A DNA stretch of 64,000 nucleotides from Streptomyces laurentii (lineage in GTDB: Bacteria > Actinomycetota > Actinomycetes > Streptomycetales > Streptomycetaceae), in the NCBI GenBank assembly GCA_002355495.1, contig AP017424.1, positions 1,178,001 to 1,242,000 of the forward strand, given 5' to 3'. Position numbers and translations under genes: made by a program. A model generated the notes under the pieces. It made no database searches. It saw nothing but the letters and a program-made list of their open reading frames with translations, and was not told the origin of the DNA. This document shows positions 56,070 to 64,000 of the stretch, in pieces (the stretch's first letter is position 1; the number at the start of each line of letters is the position of its first letter).

Positions 56070-57269
56070 GGGTGGTCACCTCCAGGCCGGTGGCCGGCGC
56101 AGCCGTGGCGGCGGCCGCCTTGGAGACGGAGCCGGCCGTGGCCTTCTGGGCGGCAGGCGTCGTGGCAACGGGCGTCTTCGCGGCGGGCTGCTCCAGGGAC
56201 GCGGCGGACGCGGCGGACTCGGCGGTCAGGCTGCCCATGGCGGCGAGCAGCTTCTCCTGCGGTACGACGCCGAGGACGGAGCCGTCCTCGTCCTTGACCG
56301 CCACCGGGTGCGGGGCGCGCGCGGAGATCGCGCACAGCTCGGCCAGCAGAATGTCGGGGCCGACGGCCTGGCAGGCGCAGTCGGCCGGGCAGTCGGCCGC
56401 GGGCACGGTGCCGTCGGTCATGACGGCGGCGGCGGTGAGCACCCGGGTGCGGTCGACGTCCTGGATGAAGGAGGCGACGTAGTCGTTGGCGGGGCGGACC
56501 AGGATGTCCTCGGCGGTGCCGAGCTGGACGATCCGGCCGTCGCGCATGACGGCGATACGGTCGCCGAGGCGCATGGCCTCGTTGAGGTCGTGGGTGATGA
56601 AGACGATGGTCTTCTTCAGCTTGCGCTGGAGCACCAGCAGCTGGTCCTGCATGTCGCGGCGGATCAGCGGGTCGAGCGCGCTGAAGGACTCGTCCATCAG
56701 GAGCAGGTCGGCGTCGGTGGCGAGGGCGCGGGCCAGGCCGACGCGCTGCTGCATGCCGCCGGACAGCTCGTCGGGCCAGGACTTCTCCCAGCCGGCGAGC
56801 CCGCACAGCTCCAGCGCCTCGGCGGCGCGCTTCTCGCGCTCGGCGCGCCCGACGCCCTGGACCTCCAGGCCGTAGGCGGCGTTCTCGAGGACGCTGCGGT
56901 GCGGGAAGAGGGCGAAGTGCTGGAAGACCATGCTGATCTTCGTGGAGCGGACGGCACGCAGCTCGCGGGGGAGAGCGCCGTCAGGTCGCGGCCGTCGAAG
57001 AGGACGCGGCCGGCGGTGGGGGGCAGCAGGCCGTTCAGCATCCGCAGGAGCGTGGACTTGCCGGATCCGGACAGGCCCATGACGACGAAGATCTGGCCGG
57101 GGTCGACGGTGAACGACGCGTCGATCACGGCGGCCGTCGTACCGGCGGAGCGCAGGGCTTCGCGGTCGACCGATTCGCCGCCGACGGCGGCGAGCTCGCG
57201 GACGGCTTCGTCGGGTCGTCTGCCGAACACTTTGAACAGATGGTCGGCCTGGAGCCTGGACACATACAC
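56062..57269 (-). pseudogene. Glycine betaine/proline ABC importer ATPase, one apparent frameshift
   Basis: The 5' frame (GTG at 57269 or, with better spacing from GAGG, GTG 57263) has Walker [21 protein letters not shown]. At the run 56967-56971 the frame shifts, and the next frame gives [20 protein letters not shown] (Q loop), signature [15 protein letters not shown], Walker [15 protein letters not shown], and a C-terminal CBS-like domain ([20 protein letters not shown]) as in OpuAA/ProV. One restored C gives about 402 residues. It is first in the operon with the fused permease/binding gene. The break may be a sequencing error. Confidence 0.87.
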
Positions 57270-57505
57270 CTCACGGGTAGCAACGAAAACGGCCCGCCAC
57301 CCCCGCAGCCGGGCCGTGGAGCGGGGCGGGATCCGCCCGCTTCACCCGTCGCGTACGGGGATTCTCGCGCGGTTCACACCGTCGAATCCCGTACCGGGTC
57401 CGCTCCGGGCTCGCGCCTGCCCGGGTCCCCGTGGCGCAAACCGAATGGTGACCGGCGTCACTCCAGGTGGCGGGTGGTGTCGGTGGGGTGCGGCATGATC
57501 GGGGG

Positions 57506-58429
57506 GTGACGCGACGCCTGATGCTCCTCGACACCGCCAGCCTCTACTTCCGCGCGTACTTCGGCGTTCCGGACTCGGTCCGGGCGCCGGACGGGACCCC
57601 CGTGAACGCGGTGCGCGGGCTGCTCGACTTCATCACCCGCCTGGTCCAGGACCACCGGCCGGACGACCTGGTGGCCTGCTGGGACGACGACTGGCGGCCG
57701 CAGTGGCGGGTGGACCTCATCCCCTCGTACAAGGCGCACCGGGTGGCCGAGGTGACGGAGCCGGGCCGGCCGGACGAGGAGGAGATCCCGGACACGCTGG
57801 GGCCGCAGGTGCCGGTGATCGTGGACGTGCTCGACGCGCTGGGCATCGCCCGGGTCGGCGCGGCCGGCTTTGAGGCGGACGACGTGATCGGCACCCTCTC
57901 CTCGCGGGCGGCGGGCCCGGTGGACATCGTGACCGGCGACCGCGACCTGTTCCAGCTGGTCGACGACGGGCGCGGGGTGCGGGTGCTGTACCCGCGCAAG
58001 GGCGTCGGGGACTGCGATCTGGTGGACGAGGAGCTGATCCGTACGAAGTACGGGGTGCGGGCCGACCAGTACGCGGACTTCGCGGCGCTGCGCGGGGACG
58101 CCAGCGACGGGCTGCCGGGCGTCAAGGGCATCGGCGAGAAGACGGCGGCGCAGCTGATCACGGAGTACGGGGATCTGGCGGGGGTCCGCGCGGCGGCGGC
58201 CGACCGGACCTCGCGGCTCACCCCGGCGAAGCGGCGGGGCGTCGTGGAGGCGGCGGAGTACCTGGACGTCGCCCCGACGGTGGTCCGGGTGGCACGGGAC
58301 GTGCCCCTGCCGGAGTTCTCGCCCACCCTGCCGGCGGCGCCGCGAGACCCGGAAGCGCTCATGGGTCTGGTGGAGCGGTGGGGGCTCGGCGGGGCGGTGG
58401 GGCGGATGCTGCCGGTCCTGGAGCGCTGA
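57506..58429 (+). CDS. 5'-3' exonuclease (FEN/PolA N-terminal type)
   Basis: A 308-residue protein with the PIN-like metal site of FEN nucleases: RRLMLLDTASLYFRAYFGVP, GIARVGAAGFEADDVIGTLS, DIVTGDRDLFQLVDDG, then the helix-hairpin-helix GDASDGLPGVKGIGEKTAAQ. It probably removes 5' flaps or RNA primers beside DNA polymerase I. The GTG start at 57506 directly follows CATGATCGGGG and may be leaderless. Confidence 0.9.
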   Translation: MTRRLMLLDTASLYFRAYFGVPDSVRAPDGTPVNAVRGLLDFITRLVQDHRPDDLVACWDDDWRPQWRVDLIPSYKAHRVAEVTEPGRPDEEEIPDTLGPQVPVIVDVLDALGIARVGAAGFEADDVIGTLSSRAAGPVDIVTGDRDLFQLVDDGRGVRVLYPRKGVGDCDLVDEELIRTKYGVRADQYADFAALRGDASDGLPGVKGIGEKTAAQLITEYGDLAGVRAAAADRTSRLTPAKRRGVVEAAEYLDVAPTVVRVARDVPLPEFSPTLPAAPRDPEALMGLVERWGLGGAVGRMLPVLER

Positions 58430-58458
58430 GGGGCCTGTTACGGACGCGCGCCGGGATG

Positions 58459-58477
58459 TTAGCTTAGGTAATCCTAA
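58459..58477 (+). promoter_or_regulatory. Iron box (DmdR1/IdeR-type operator)
   Basis: TTAGCTTAGGTAATCCTAA closely matches the actinomycete iron box (TTAGGTTAGGCTMACCTAA) and lies 76 bases upstream of the siderophore-interacting protein gene. Iron repression is expected. Confidence 0.8.
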
Positions 58478-58552
58478 GTTCTGTTCCGAGGGCGCGTCGG
58501 CTCCCCCGGAGGCAGGATCTCGACCGCATGGATCCGAAACGGGGAGACCACC

Positions 58553-59401
58553 GTGGCCCAGCAGCCCGCCGCCCAGCCCGCCCGCAAGGCGCCGCAGGCA
58601 CACGAGGCCCGAGTGGTGCGCACGGAGCGGATCACCCCGCACATGATGCGCGTGATACTCGGCGGCCCCGGCCTCGACGCCTTCACGCTCGGCGACTTCA
58701 CCGACCACTACGTGAAGCTGCTGTTCGCGCCGGAGGGCGTGACGTATCCGGAGCCGTTCGACATGGAGCGGATCCGCGCGGAGTTCCCGCGCGCCGAGTG
58801 GCCGGCGACCCGGACGTACACCGTACGGGCCTGGGATCCGGTGCACCGGGAGCTGACCGTCGACTTCGTGGTGCACGGCGACGAGGGCCTGGCCGGGCCG
58901 TGGGCGGCGCGAGCCCAGGCCGGGGACACCATCCGTTTCCTCGGCCCGGGCGGCGGCTACGCCCCGGACGAGGCCGCCGACTGGCATCTCCTCGTCGGTG
59001 ACGAGAGTGCCCTGCCGGCGATCGCGGCGGCGCTGGAGCGGCTGCCGGAGGGCGCGGTGGCGCACGCGTTCCTGGAGGTGGCGGACGTCGCCGAGGAGCA
59101 GAAGTTCCGTACGCCCGCCGGGGTCGACGTCACCTGGCTGCACCGCGGCGACCGCCCGGTGGGCGAGGCCCTGACCGAGGCGGTGCGCGCCCTGGACTTC
59201 CCGGCGGGCGACGTCCACGCCTTCGTGCACGGCGAGGCCGGTTTCGTGAAGGAGCTGCGCCGCCATCTGCGGCTGGACCGCTGCGTGCCGCGCGAGCGGC
59301 TGTCGATCTCGGGCTACTGGCGGCTCGGCAAGACGGACGAGGCGTGGCGCGCGGTCAAGCGGGAGTGGAACGCGCAGGTGGAGCGCGAGCAGGAGGGCTG
59401 A
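58553..59401 (+). CDS. Siderophore-interacting FAD protein (ferric-siderophore reductase)
   Basis: A 282-residue protein of the SIP/ViuB family: RVVRTERITPHMMRVILGGP, FAD-binding TRTYTVRAWDPVHRELTVDF, then GDTIRFLGPGGGYAPDEAAD, LLVGDESALPAIAAALERLP and the C-terminal SISGYWRLGKTDEAW. It reduces ferric siderophores in the cytoplasm. GTG 58553 follows GGGGAGA. Control by the iron box upstream fits the role. Confidence 0.93.
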   Translation: MAQQPAAQPARKAPQAHEARVVRTERITPHMMRVILGGPGLDAFTLGDFTDHYVKLLFAPEGVTYPEPFDMERIRAEFPRAEWPATRTYTVRAWDPVHRELTVDFVVHGDEGLAGPWAARAQAGDTIRFLGPGGGYAPDEAADWHLLVGDESALPAIAAALERLPEGAVAHAFLEVADVAEEQKFRTPAGVDVTWLHRGDRPVGEALTEAVRALDFPAGDVHAFVHGEAGFVKELRRHLRLDRCVPRERLSISGYWRLGKTDEAWRAVKREWNAQVEREQEG

Positions 59402-59426
59402 CACTCCCCGTTCATACCTGCCCGAG

Positions 59427-59454
59427 GGGGCGGAGGCCGACCGGTCTCCGCCCC
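59427..59454 (+). terminator. Hairpin terminator
   Basis: GGGGCGGAG (59427-59435) pairs with CTCCGCCCC (59446-59454) after the siderophore-interacting protein gene. Confidence 0.65.
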
Positions 59455-59498
59455 TTCGGGCGTTTCCCGGGGGCGGCGGCTCCGCGATCCGTGCCGTA

Positions 59499-59559
59499 CA
59501 GCCGGTCTCGGGGCCGGCGGCTCAGCGCTCCAGCCGGTCTCGGGGCCGGCGGCTCAGCG
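59499..59559. repeat. Tandem 29-bp duplication at the MerR gene end
   Basis: Two identical 29-base copies (59499-59527 and 59531-59559, beginning CAGCCGGTCTCGGGGCC) end at the MerR stop codon region. The GTGCCGTACAGCCGGTC word from the coding end also recurs upstream at 59491. It looks like a local duplication of the gene's 3' end. Confidence 0.75.
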
Positions 59560-60198
59560 TTCCGTGCCGTACAGCCGGTCCGAGGCGTCGACCTGGGCGA
59601 GCCGGCGCAGTGCGGCGAAGACCGCGTCGCCGAGGACGGTGCCGACGACCACGCTCTCGACCAGGTCCTCGCGCGCCACGTTGCGGGCCACGTAGTCCAG
59701 GTCCGCGCGGGCCACGCCTTCGGCGGCGTCCGCGTAGTCGTCGAGGACCTCGATGAAGGAACCGTGGCCTACGTCCTCCAGGGCGGCGAGGGCGACCGCG
59801 AGGGCCTCGCCGGCCGGGGACAGCGGGTGACTGCGCCAGCCGCGGCGGGCGATCAGCTCGGCGACGGCCTTCCGGGCGGCCGCGCGGCTGTCTTCCGTCT
59901 GCCCGCCGGCGGCACCGTCATAGCTCGGGGCCACGCGCTGCGCCGCGGTGCCGAGCATCTCGTGCAGGGGGAGTTCGGGATCGTCGATGGCGACGATGAC
60001 CTCGCGGATGGCCGCCACGGACAGACCGCCGACGTCGAGCAGGGCGCGGATGAGGCGGAGCCGCCGGATGTGCGTCTCCTCGTACGAGGCCTGGTTCGGG
60101 CTCGTCAACTGCCCCGCGGGCAGCAGCCCTTCCCGGACGTAGTACTTGATCGTCGGCACGGACACCCCGGTCCTGCGACTCAACTCTCCGATACGCAC
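59554..60198 (-). CDS. MerR-family transcriptional regulator
   Basis: A 214-residue protein: MerR winged helix (RIGELSRRTGVSVPTIKYYV, REGLLPAGQLTSPNQASYEE) and dimerisation helix, then an uncharacterised C-terminal helical domain. GTG 60198 follows AAAGGTGA. It is divergent from the membrane protein gene at 60362, with a nested palindrome between them. Confidence 0.9.
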   Translation of the reverse strand: MRIGELSRRTGVSVPTIKYYVREGLLPAGQLTSPNQASYEETHIRRLRLIRALLDVGGLSVAAIREVIVAIDDPELPLHEMLGTAAQRVAPSYDGAAGGQTEDSRAAARKAVAELIARRGWRSHPLSPAGEALAVALAALEDVGHGSFIEVLDDYADAAEGVARADLDYVARNVAREDLVESVVVGTVLGDAVFAALRRLAQVDASDRLYGTER

Positions 60199-60253
60199 CG
60201 CGCGTTCACCTTTCCCGTCGTGCTCCGGCCTTGCCGACCGCCTCCTCATCATA

Positions 60254-60291
60254 GATAGTGGCGCTATCAGATAGCAGGAAGTGCCACTATC
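60254..60291. promoter_or_regulatory. Nested palindromic operator
   Basis: Outer arms GATAGTGGC (60254-60262) and GCCACTATC (60283-60291) enclose an inner palindrome GCTATC-A-GATAGC (60263-60275). It is the probable MerR binding site. Confidence 0.65.
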
Positions 60292-60361
60292 CGTTTCTGC
60301 CGCTGTGCGCTGCGCGCCGCGTGCGCGCCCCACATGCCACGCATCCCTCGGGGGGACTCCC

Positions 60362-61336
60362 ATGACCTCGGCACCACGACTCCGCACTCTCCACCGGCCC
60401 CTGGTCTGGTTCGCCGCGTCAATGGCCGCCCTCGCACTCGTCTGCGTCGGCGGACTTGCGCTGGACGACCGGGTCCTGGTCGGCGTGCCGATCTGGGCCA
60501 AGCCGCTGAAGTTCGCGCTCTCGTTCATCGCCTACGGCCTCACGCTGGCCTGGATGCTCTCGCTGCTGCCCGGCACCCGGGCCCGCCGGGTCGGCTGGTG
60601 GGCCGGCACCGTGCTCACCGTCGCGTCCGCCGCCGAGATGGTCATCATCACCGGCCAGGTGATCCGCGGCCGGCAGAGCCACTTCAACGTCGGGACACCC
60701 TTCGACGCGGCCCTCTTCCAGGCCATGGGCGCCACCGTCGCCGTGCTCTGGCTGGCCGCGCTGGTCATCGCCGTCCTGCTGCTGCGCGCCCGGATCCTGG
60801 ACCGCGCCACCGCCTGGGCCGTACGGCTCTCCTCCCTCATCGCGCTCGCCGGCGCGGCCATCGGCTTCGTGATGACCCAGCCCACGGCCGGCCAACGCGC
60901 CCAGGACAAGCCGGGGATCACCGGCGCGCACAGTGTCGGCGTGACCGACGGCGGGCCCGGCCTGCCGCTGATCGGCTGGTCCACCACCGGCGGCGACCTG
61001 CGCGTCGCCCACTTCTTCGGGATGCACGCGCTCCAGCTGATCCCGCTGCTCCTGCTCGCCGTGGCCGCGCTCGCCCCACGCTTCGCCCGGCTCGCCGACG
61101 ACCGGGTCCGGCTGCGGCTCGTCCTGGTCGCCTCCGGCGCGTACGCCGCCGTGTTCGCCGTGGTCGCCTGGCAGGCGCTGCGCGGGCAGCCGCTCCTCTC
61201 CCCCGACGCCGCGACCCTGGCCGCGGCCGGCGCGATCGCCGTCGCCACCGCCCTCGGCACGGCCCTCGCCCTGCGCCTCCCGCGCGCGAGGCCCGGCACG
61301 CCGGCCCGCAGGACCCGCGAGCCCCAGGCCGCCTGA
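60362..61336 (+). CDS. Multi-spanning membrane protein
   Basis: A 324-residue protein with about eight hydrophobic helices, beginning PLVWFAASMAALALVCVGGL. Polar conserved-looking loops are WAKPLKFALSFIAYGLTLAW and ITGQVIRGRQSHFNVGTPFD, and RVAHFFGMHALQLIPLLLL carries a HFFGMHAxQ motif. It resembles an uncharacterised actinomycete integral membrane family; the histidines could bind metal or haem. ATG 60362 follows GGGGGA. Confidence 0.75.
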   Translation: MTSAPRLRTLHRPLVWFAASMAALALVCVGGLALDDRVLVGVPIWAKPLKFALSFIAYGLTLAWMLSLLPGTRARRVGWWAGTVLTVASAAEMVIITGQVIRGRQSHFNVGTPFDAALFQAMGATVAVLWLAALVIAVLLLRARILDRATAWAVRLSSLIALAGAAIGFVMTQPTAGQRAQDKPGITGAHSVGVTDGGPGLPLIGWSTTGGDLRVAHFFGMHALQLIPLLLLAVAALAPRFARLADDRVRLRLVLVASGAYAAVFAVVAWQALRGQPLLSPDAATLAAAGAIAVATALGTALALRLPRARPGTPARRTREPQAA

Positions 61337-61347
61337 CGTCGACGGAG

Positions 61348-61387
61348 AGACGAAGGGGCGGAGGCCGGCCGGCCTCCGCCCCTTCGT
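61348..61387. terminator. 40-bp perfect palindromic terminator
   Basis: The first half (61348-61367, beginning GACGAAGGGGCGG) is exactly complementary to the second. It lies directly after the membrane protein gene. Confidence 0.8.
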
Positions 61388-61404
61388 CATCCCGCGGGTG
61401 CGGG

Positions 61405-61463
61405 TCCGCTTCGACTTACCTACCGAGAAAGTCAGCGCCAGCTTTCCCAGGAAAGTCGAAGCG
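61405..61463. repeat. 12-bp inverted repeat of unknown role
   Basis: CCGCTTCGACTT (61405-61416) and AAGTCGAAGCGG (61452-61463) are perfect inverts with 35 bases between. The gap 61388-61637 holds only a 33-codon frame at 61531 (MTTPTPVDAERAWQSLQLV) with a plausible ribosome binding site but no recognisable product; it may be the scar of a deleted gene. Confidence 0.5.
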
Positions 61464-61637
61464 GGGCGGTCCTGCTTGATCCGGTCCGGCGCGCCCCGGC
61501 GATCCCTCCACGTTTCAAAGAGGCGAGGGCATGACCACACCCACACCGGTGGACGCCGAGCGGGCCTGGCAGTCTCTCCAGCTGGTTCCTCACCGGCGGC
61601 ACGATCCTGCTCACCGGCCACGGTGCCGCTGACGGGT

Positions 61638-62930
61638 CTACGACACGCGCATCTTCCCCAGGAGGTGCAGCGCTTCCCTGAAATCGTCGAGGGCGGGGGC
61701 GTATTCCCGGGCGACGACCCGGTACGCCGCCCGGTCGACGAGCCGGTCGGCCAGGACCCGCGTCCCGTCCGCCGACTGGTGCCGGTGCAGCCGGCGGGCC
61801 AGCTCCACCCCCTCGTCGAACAGGGAGCACACGCGCTCCGGCAAGCGGTACCAGCGGTTCCCCGCCAGCACCGCGGAGCGGATGGTGAGCGTGTGGTGGA
61901 CCCGGACCAGTTCGGCCAGGAACCGGTCCGGATCCTCGGCGGCCCGCGGCGTGAGGACGTCCCTCTCATCGCGCAGGGGGTCCAGGCTGTCGGCGTAGTG
62001 CCGCCGGGCGTCGGCGGACCAGTCCTGGTGGCGCGCACCCGCCGCGGGGCGTGGCGCGGCGCGGGTCGCCCGCTCGCCGTCCACACGGGAACACGACTGC
62101 AGGACCGCCCAGTACGCCACCTGACGGTCATCGTTCCAGCCCGTGCGCTCGCCGGTGGCGGCCAGCTCCATGAACACGGCCAGCGCCTCCTGCCATGCGG
62201 CGGCGGCCCGCTCGTCCCGCTCGCGGGCGTCGAGCATCCGCGCGTGGCCGATCAGCGTATGGAGGTGGTCGCCGAGCGACACATCGCCCTGCCCGACCCC
62301 GGCCCGTTGCACATCGACGAGCTCCCCGTACGCGGCGAGTGCCTCACCGGACCGGCCGGCGGCGTCGAGCGCGCCGATCCACTGCACGAACCCCGCCGCG
62401 AGCTCCCCGTACCGAAGCCCGTCCGGCCGAATCGCCGCGACCCACTCGGCCATGGCCTCGGCGGCCTCGGCGTGCCGTCCCTCCTCGGCGACACCGGCGG
62501 CCCACAGGGGCAGCCCCCCGACCCGGCTGCTTCCGGTCCGCTTCGCCTTCGCCCGGTCCATGGCCAGCATCTCGGCGCGCAGCGCGAGTCCTTCCGCGCG
62601 TCGCCCCAGTGCGAACAGAGGCCGCTGGGCGTAGGCGAGCGACGTGTGCACGAGGTCTTCCCGGGCGGGCTCGGCCGGATCCACGGCACGGGCCGCCGCC
62701 AGCGCCTCCTCGCACAGCGTCCACTGGATCTCGGGCCGGTCCCTGAACCGGTCGTCGAAACCGAGGTGCTGCAGGGCCCGGACCAGCTTGGGCAGATAGG
62801 CCTTGGGACTCACCTGAGCAAGTACCCGATAGGCGTCGACTTCCTCGCGTACGGTGCGGCGCCCCGAGGCCAGAAGTGCCACCCGGGCCCGGAGAACTGC
62901 GTCCTGATCGAATTTCCCCCACGCATTCAT
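61638..62930 (-). CDS. TPR-like helical protein
   Basis: A 430-residue soluble, alpha-helical protein with tetratricopeptide-like pairs: HTSLAYAQRPLFALGRRAEG, WIGALDAAGRSGEALAAYGE, HARMLDARERDERAAAAWQE and LDDFREALHLLGKMRVS. There is no signal peptide or catalytic motif. Similar Streptomyces proteins are regulators or scaffolds of unknown role. It is divergent from the ADP-ribosylglycohydrolase gene. Confidence 0.75.
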   Translation of the reverse strand: MNAWGKFDQDAVLRARVALLASGRRTVREEVDAYRVLAQVSPKAYLPKLVRALQHLGFDDRFRDRPEIQWTLCEEALAAARAVDPAEPAREDLVHTSLAYAQRPLFALGRRAEGLALRAEMLAMDRAKAKRTGSSRVGGLPLWAAGVAEEGRHAEAAEAMAEWVAAIRPDGLRYGELAAGFVQWIGALDAAGRSGEALAAYGELVDVQRAGVGQGDVSLGDHLHTLIGHARMLDARERDERAAAAWQEALAVFMELAATGERTGWNDDRQVAYWAVLQSCSRVDGERATRAAPRPAAGARHQDWSADARRHYADSLDPLRDERDVLTPRAAEDPDRFLAELVRVHHTLTIRSAVLAGNRWYRLPERVCSLFDEGVELARRLHRHQSADGTRVLADRLVDRAAYRVVAREYAPALDDFREALHLLGKMRVS

Positions 62931-63092
62931 GACGGCGATTCTGAGTGCCGCCGACAGGGCCCAACAACCGTCCTGAGCTGTGCCGTTCGTCCTACGAAAA
63001 ATCCCTTTGACCTGTCATGATGGATCTGGCATCACTTTTCGCGGGAGGACGGGACAACCGAGTCCGTCCGGCGCGAAACGAGGTCGCTTTCC

Positions 63093-64000
63093 ATGCGTTT
63101 CGAGGACAGGGCCGTCGGTGCCGTACTGGGTTCCGCCGTCGGAGACGCGCTGGGGGCGCCTTTCGAATTCGGGCTCCCGGGGGTGTTCCGGGAGCGGTTC
63201 CCGGACGGGGCCGGCGAGATGTGCGGGGGCGGCGGCTGGGATCCGGGCGAGGCGACGGACGACACGCAGATGGCTGTCCTGGTCGGCGCGTCGCTCGTCG
63301 AGCGCGACGGGCTCGACCTGCCCGACATCTTCGACCGGTTCCGGCGCTGGGCCGCCGCCGAACCGAAGGACATCGGCCTGCAGACCGAGGCCGTGCTGCT
63401 CGGCGGGGATCCCTGGGACACCGCCGCGGCACGGCACTTCGAGGGCACCATGCACGCGGCGGGCAACGGTTCGCTGATGCGCGCCGCCACCTCCGCCGTG
63501 CACTTCGCCGCCGCGGGGCGCACCGCCACCATGACCGCCGCCCGGCACCTCGCCGCGCTCACCCACGGGGACCCCGCCACGTGGGAGGGCACGGCGGTGC
63601 TCCACGAACTGGTCCGCGTGGCCCTGCTCGGCGACGACCCGCTCGCCGCCGTACCCGCCACGCTCGCCGAAGTCGCCGCGCCGCACCGGGAGCGGTGGGC
63701 GACGGTCCTCGCGCCGGACTGGCGGCCCGAGGACGCCACCGAGTTCAACGGCGCCGTCTGGCCCTGCCTCGGCTCCGCCCTCTGGGCACTGCGCACCACC
63801 GCCTCGTACACGTCGGCGCTCGCCGCCGCGATCGACCTGGGCGGCGACACCGACACGGTCGCCGCCGTCACCGGCATGCTGGCGGGCGCGGTCCACGGCC
63901 CCGCCGCCCTCCCCGCCCGCTGGACGGACCCGCTGCACGTCCCGCTGCCGGGGTTCGGCAATCGCGTGCTCCGCGCCGCCGACCTGCGCGACCTCGCCCT
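63093..64000 (+). CDS. ADP-ribosylglycohydrolase-family protein, 3' end outside window
   Basis: ATG 63093 opens VGAVLGSAVGDALGAPFEFG, then the metal-binding ATDDTQMAVL motif (Thr-Asp-Asp), MHAAGNGSLMRAA and IDLGGDTDTVAAVTGMLAGA, the full DraG/ARH set of Mg-binding residues. About 302 codons are visible with no stop before the window edge. It removes ADP-ribose from proteins, nucleic acids or small molecules; the substrate is unknown. Confidence 0.88.
   Translation, partial: MRFEDRAVGAVLGSAVGDALGAPFEFGLPGVFRERFPDGAGEMCGGGGWDPGEATDDTQMAVLVGASLVERDGLDLPDIFDRFRRWAAAEPKDIGLQTEAVLLGGDPWDTAAARHFEGTMHAAGNGSLMRAATSAVHFAAAGRTATMTAARHLAALTHGDPATWEGTAVLHELVRVALLGDDPLAAVPATLAEVAAPHRERWATVLAPDWRPEDATEFNGAVWPCLGSALWALRTTASYTSALAAAIDLGGDTDTVAAVTGMLAGAVHGPAALPARWTDPLHVPLPGFGNRVLRAADLRDLA

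Noticed and set aside
61531..61632. 33-codon frame with a ribosome binding site
   Set aside because: There is no recognisable product and the following sequence looks like gene debris; kept only as a note with the inverted repeat.

Overview
The window is very high in G+C, has strong third-position GC bias, and shows typical actinomycete features: leaderless promoters with TANNNT -10 boxes, XRE/DUF397 pairs, a DUF1918 protein, a twin-arginine-exported GHL10 hydrolase and a DmdR/IdeR-type iron box. The conserved order pheS-pheT, sensor kinase, RNA methyltransferase, rplT-rpmI-infC, DUF1844, SseB, mycosin-like protease and a glnA4-like glutamine synthetase cluster points to the core chromosome of a Streptomyces or close relative.

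Layout. 1-3 kb: two uncharacterised genes and an XRE/DUF397 cassette with two small divergent genes. 3-16 kb: an ABC-F protein with a possible leader ORF, an RlmG-like methyltransferase, a degenerate histidine phosphatase, GNAT, hydrolase and exonuclease genes, a divergent MocR regulator/EamA exporter pair whose start codons overlap, GHL10 hydrolase, 3-hydroxybutyryl-CoA dehydrogenase and two oxidoreductase-type genes. 16.0-16.4 kb: a deletion scar joining fragments of ridA and a luxR gene. 16.4-24.6 kb: translation genes (pheT, pheS, rplT, rpmI, infC) with a histidine kinase and an RNA methyltransferase. 24.6-30.4 kb: DUF1844, a BCCT carrier, SseB, a subtilisin-like protease and a proline-rich protein.

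30.6-43.1 kb is accessory DNA. A PPOX-fold flavin protein gene is cut in two by a 10,637-bp island (32325-42961). The island has imperfect terminal inverted repeats and carries two tandem tyrosine recombinases, gene debris, two WYL regulators, a RidA protein, an MFS exporter behind a 41-bp perfect palindrome, IS relics and a HEAT-repeat protein. Removing exactly the island restores a 156-codon PPOX frame with no target duplication. An IS701-type element sits at the stop codon of the same PPOX gene.

43.3-50.2 kb is a probable amine (ethanolamine or similar) utilisation cluster: SDR, aldehyde dehydrogenase, glutamine synthetase-like ligase, GntR/FadR regulator, APC permease and gamma-glutamyl hydrolase. 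An ATGG-N7-CCAT site lies upstream of both the divergent ligase/regulator pair and the permease. 50.3-64 kb holds a MITE-like repeat, LysR/TDT, a BtuF-like binding protein with an XRE-cupin regulator, an OpuA osmoprotectant importer, a 5'-3' exonuclease, an iron-regulated siderophore-interacting flavoprotein, a MerR/membrane protein pair, a TPR-like protein and a partial ADP-ribosylglycohydrolase.

Caution: seven places show an apparent single-base deletion that breaks a recognisable gene, mostly in runs of 4-5 G or C. This looks more like a sequencing artefact than seven real pseudogenes, so those genes are probably intact in the organism.
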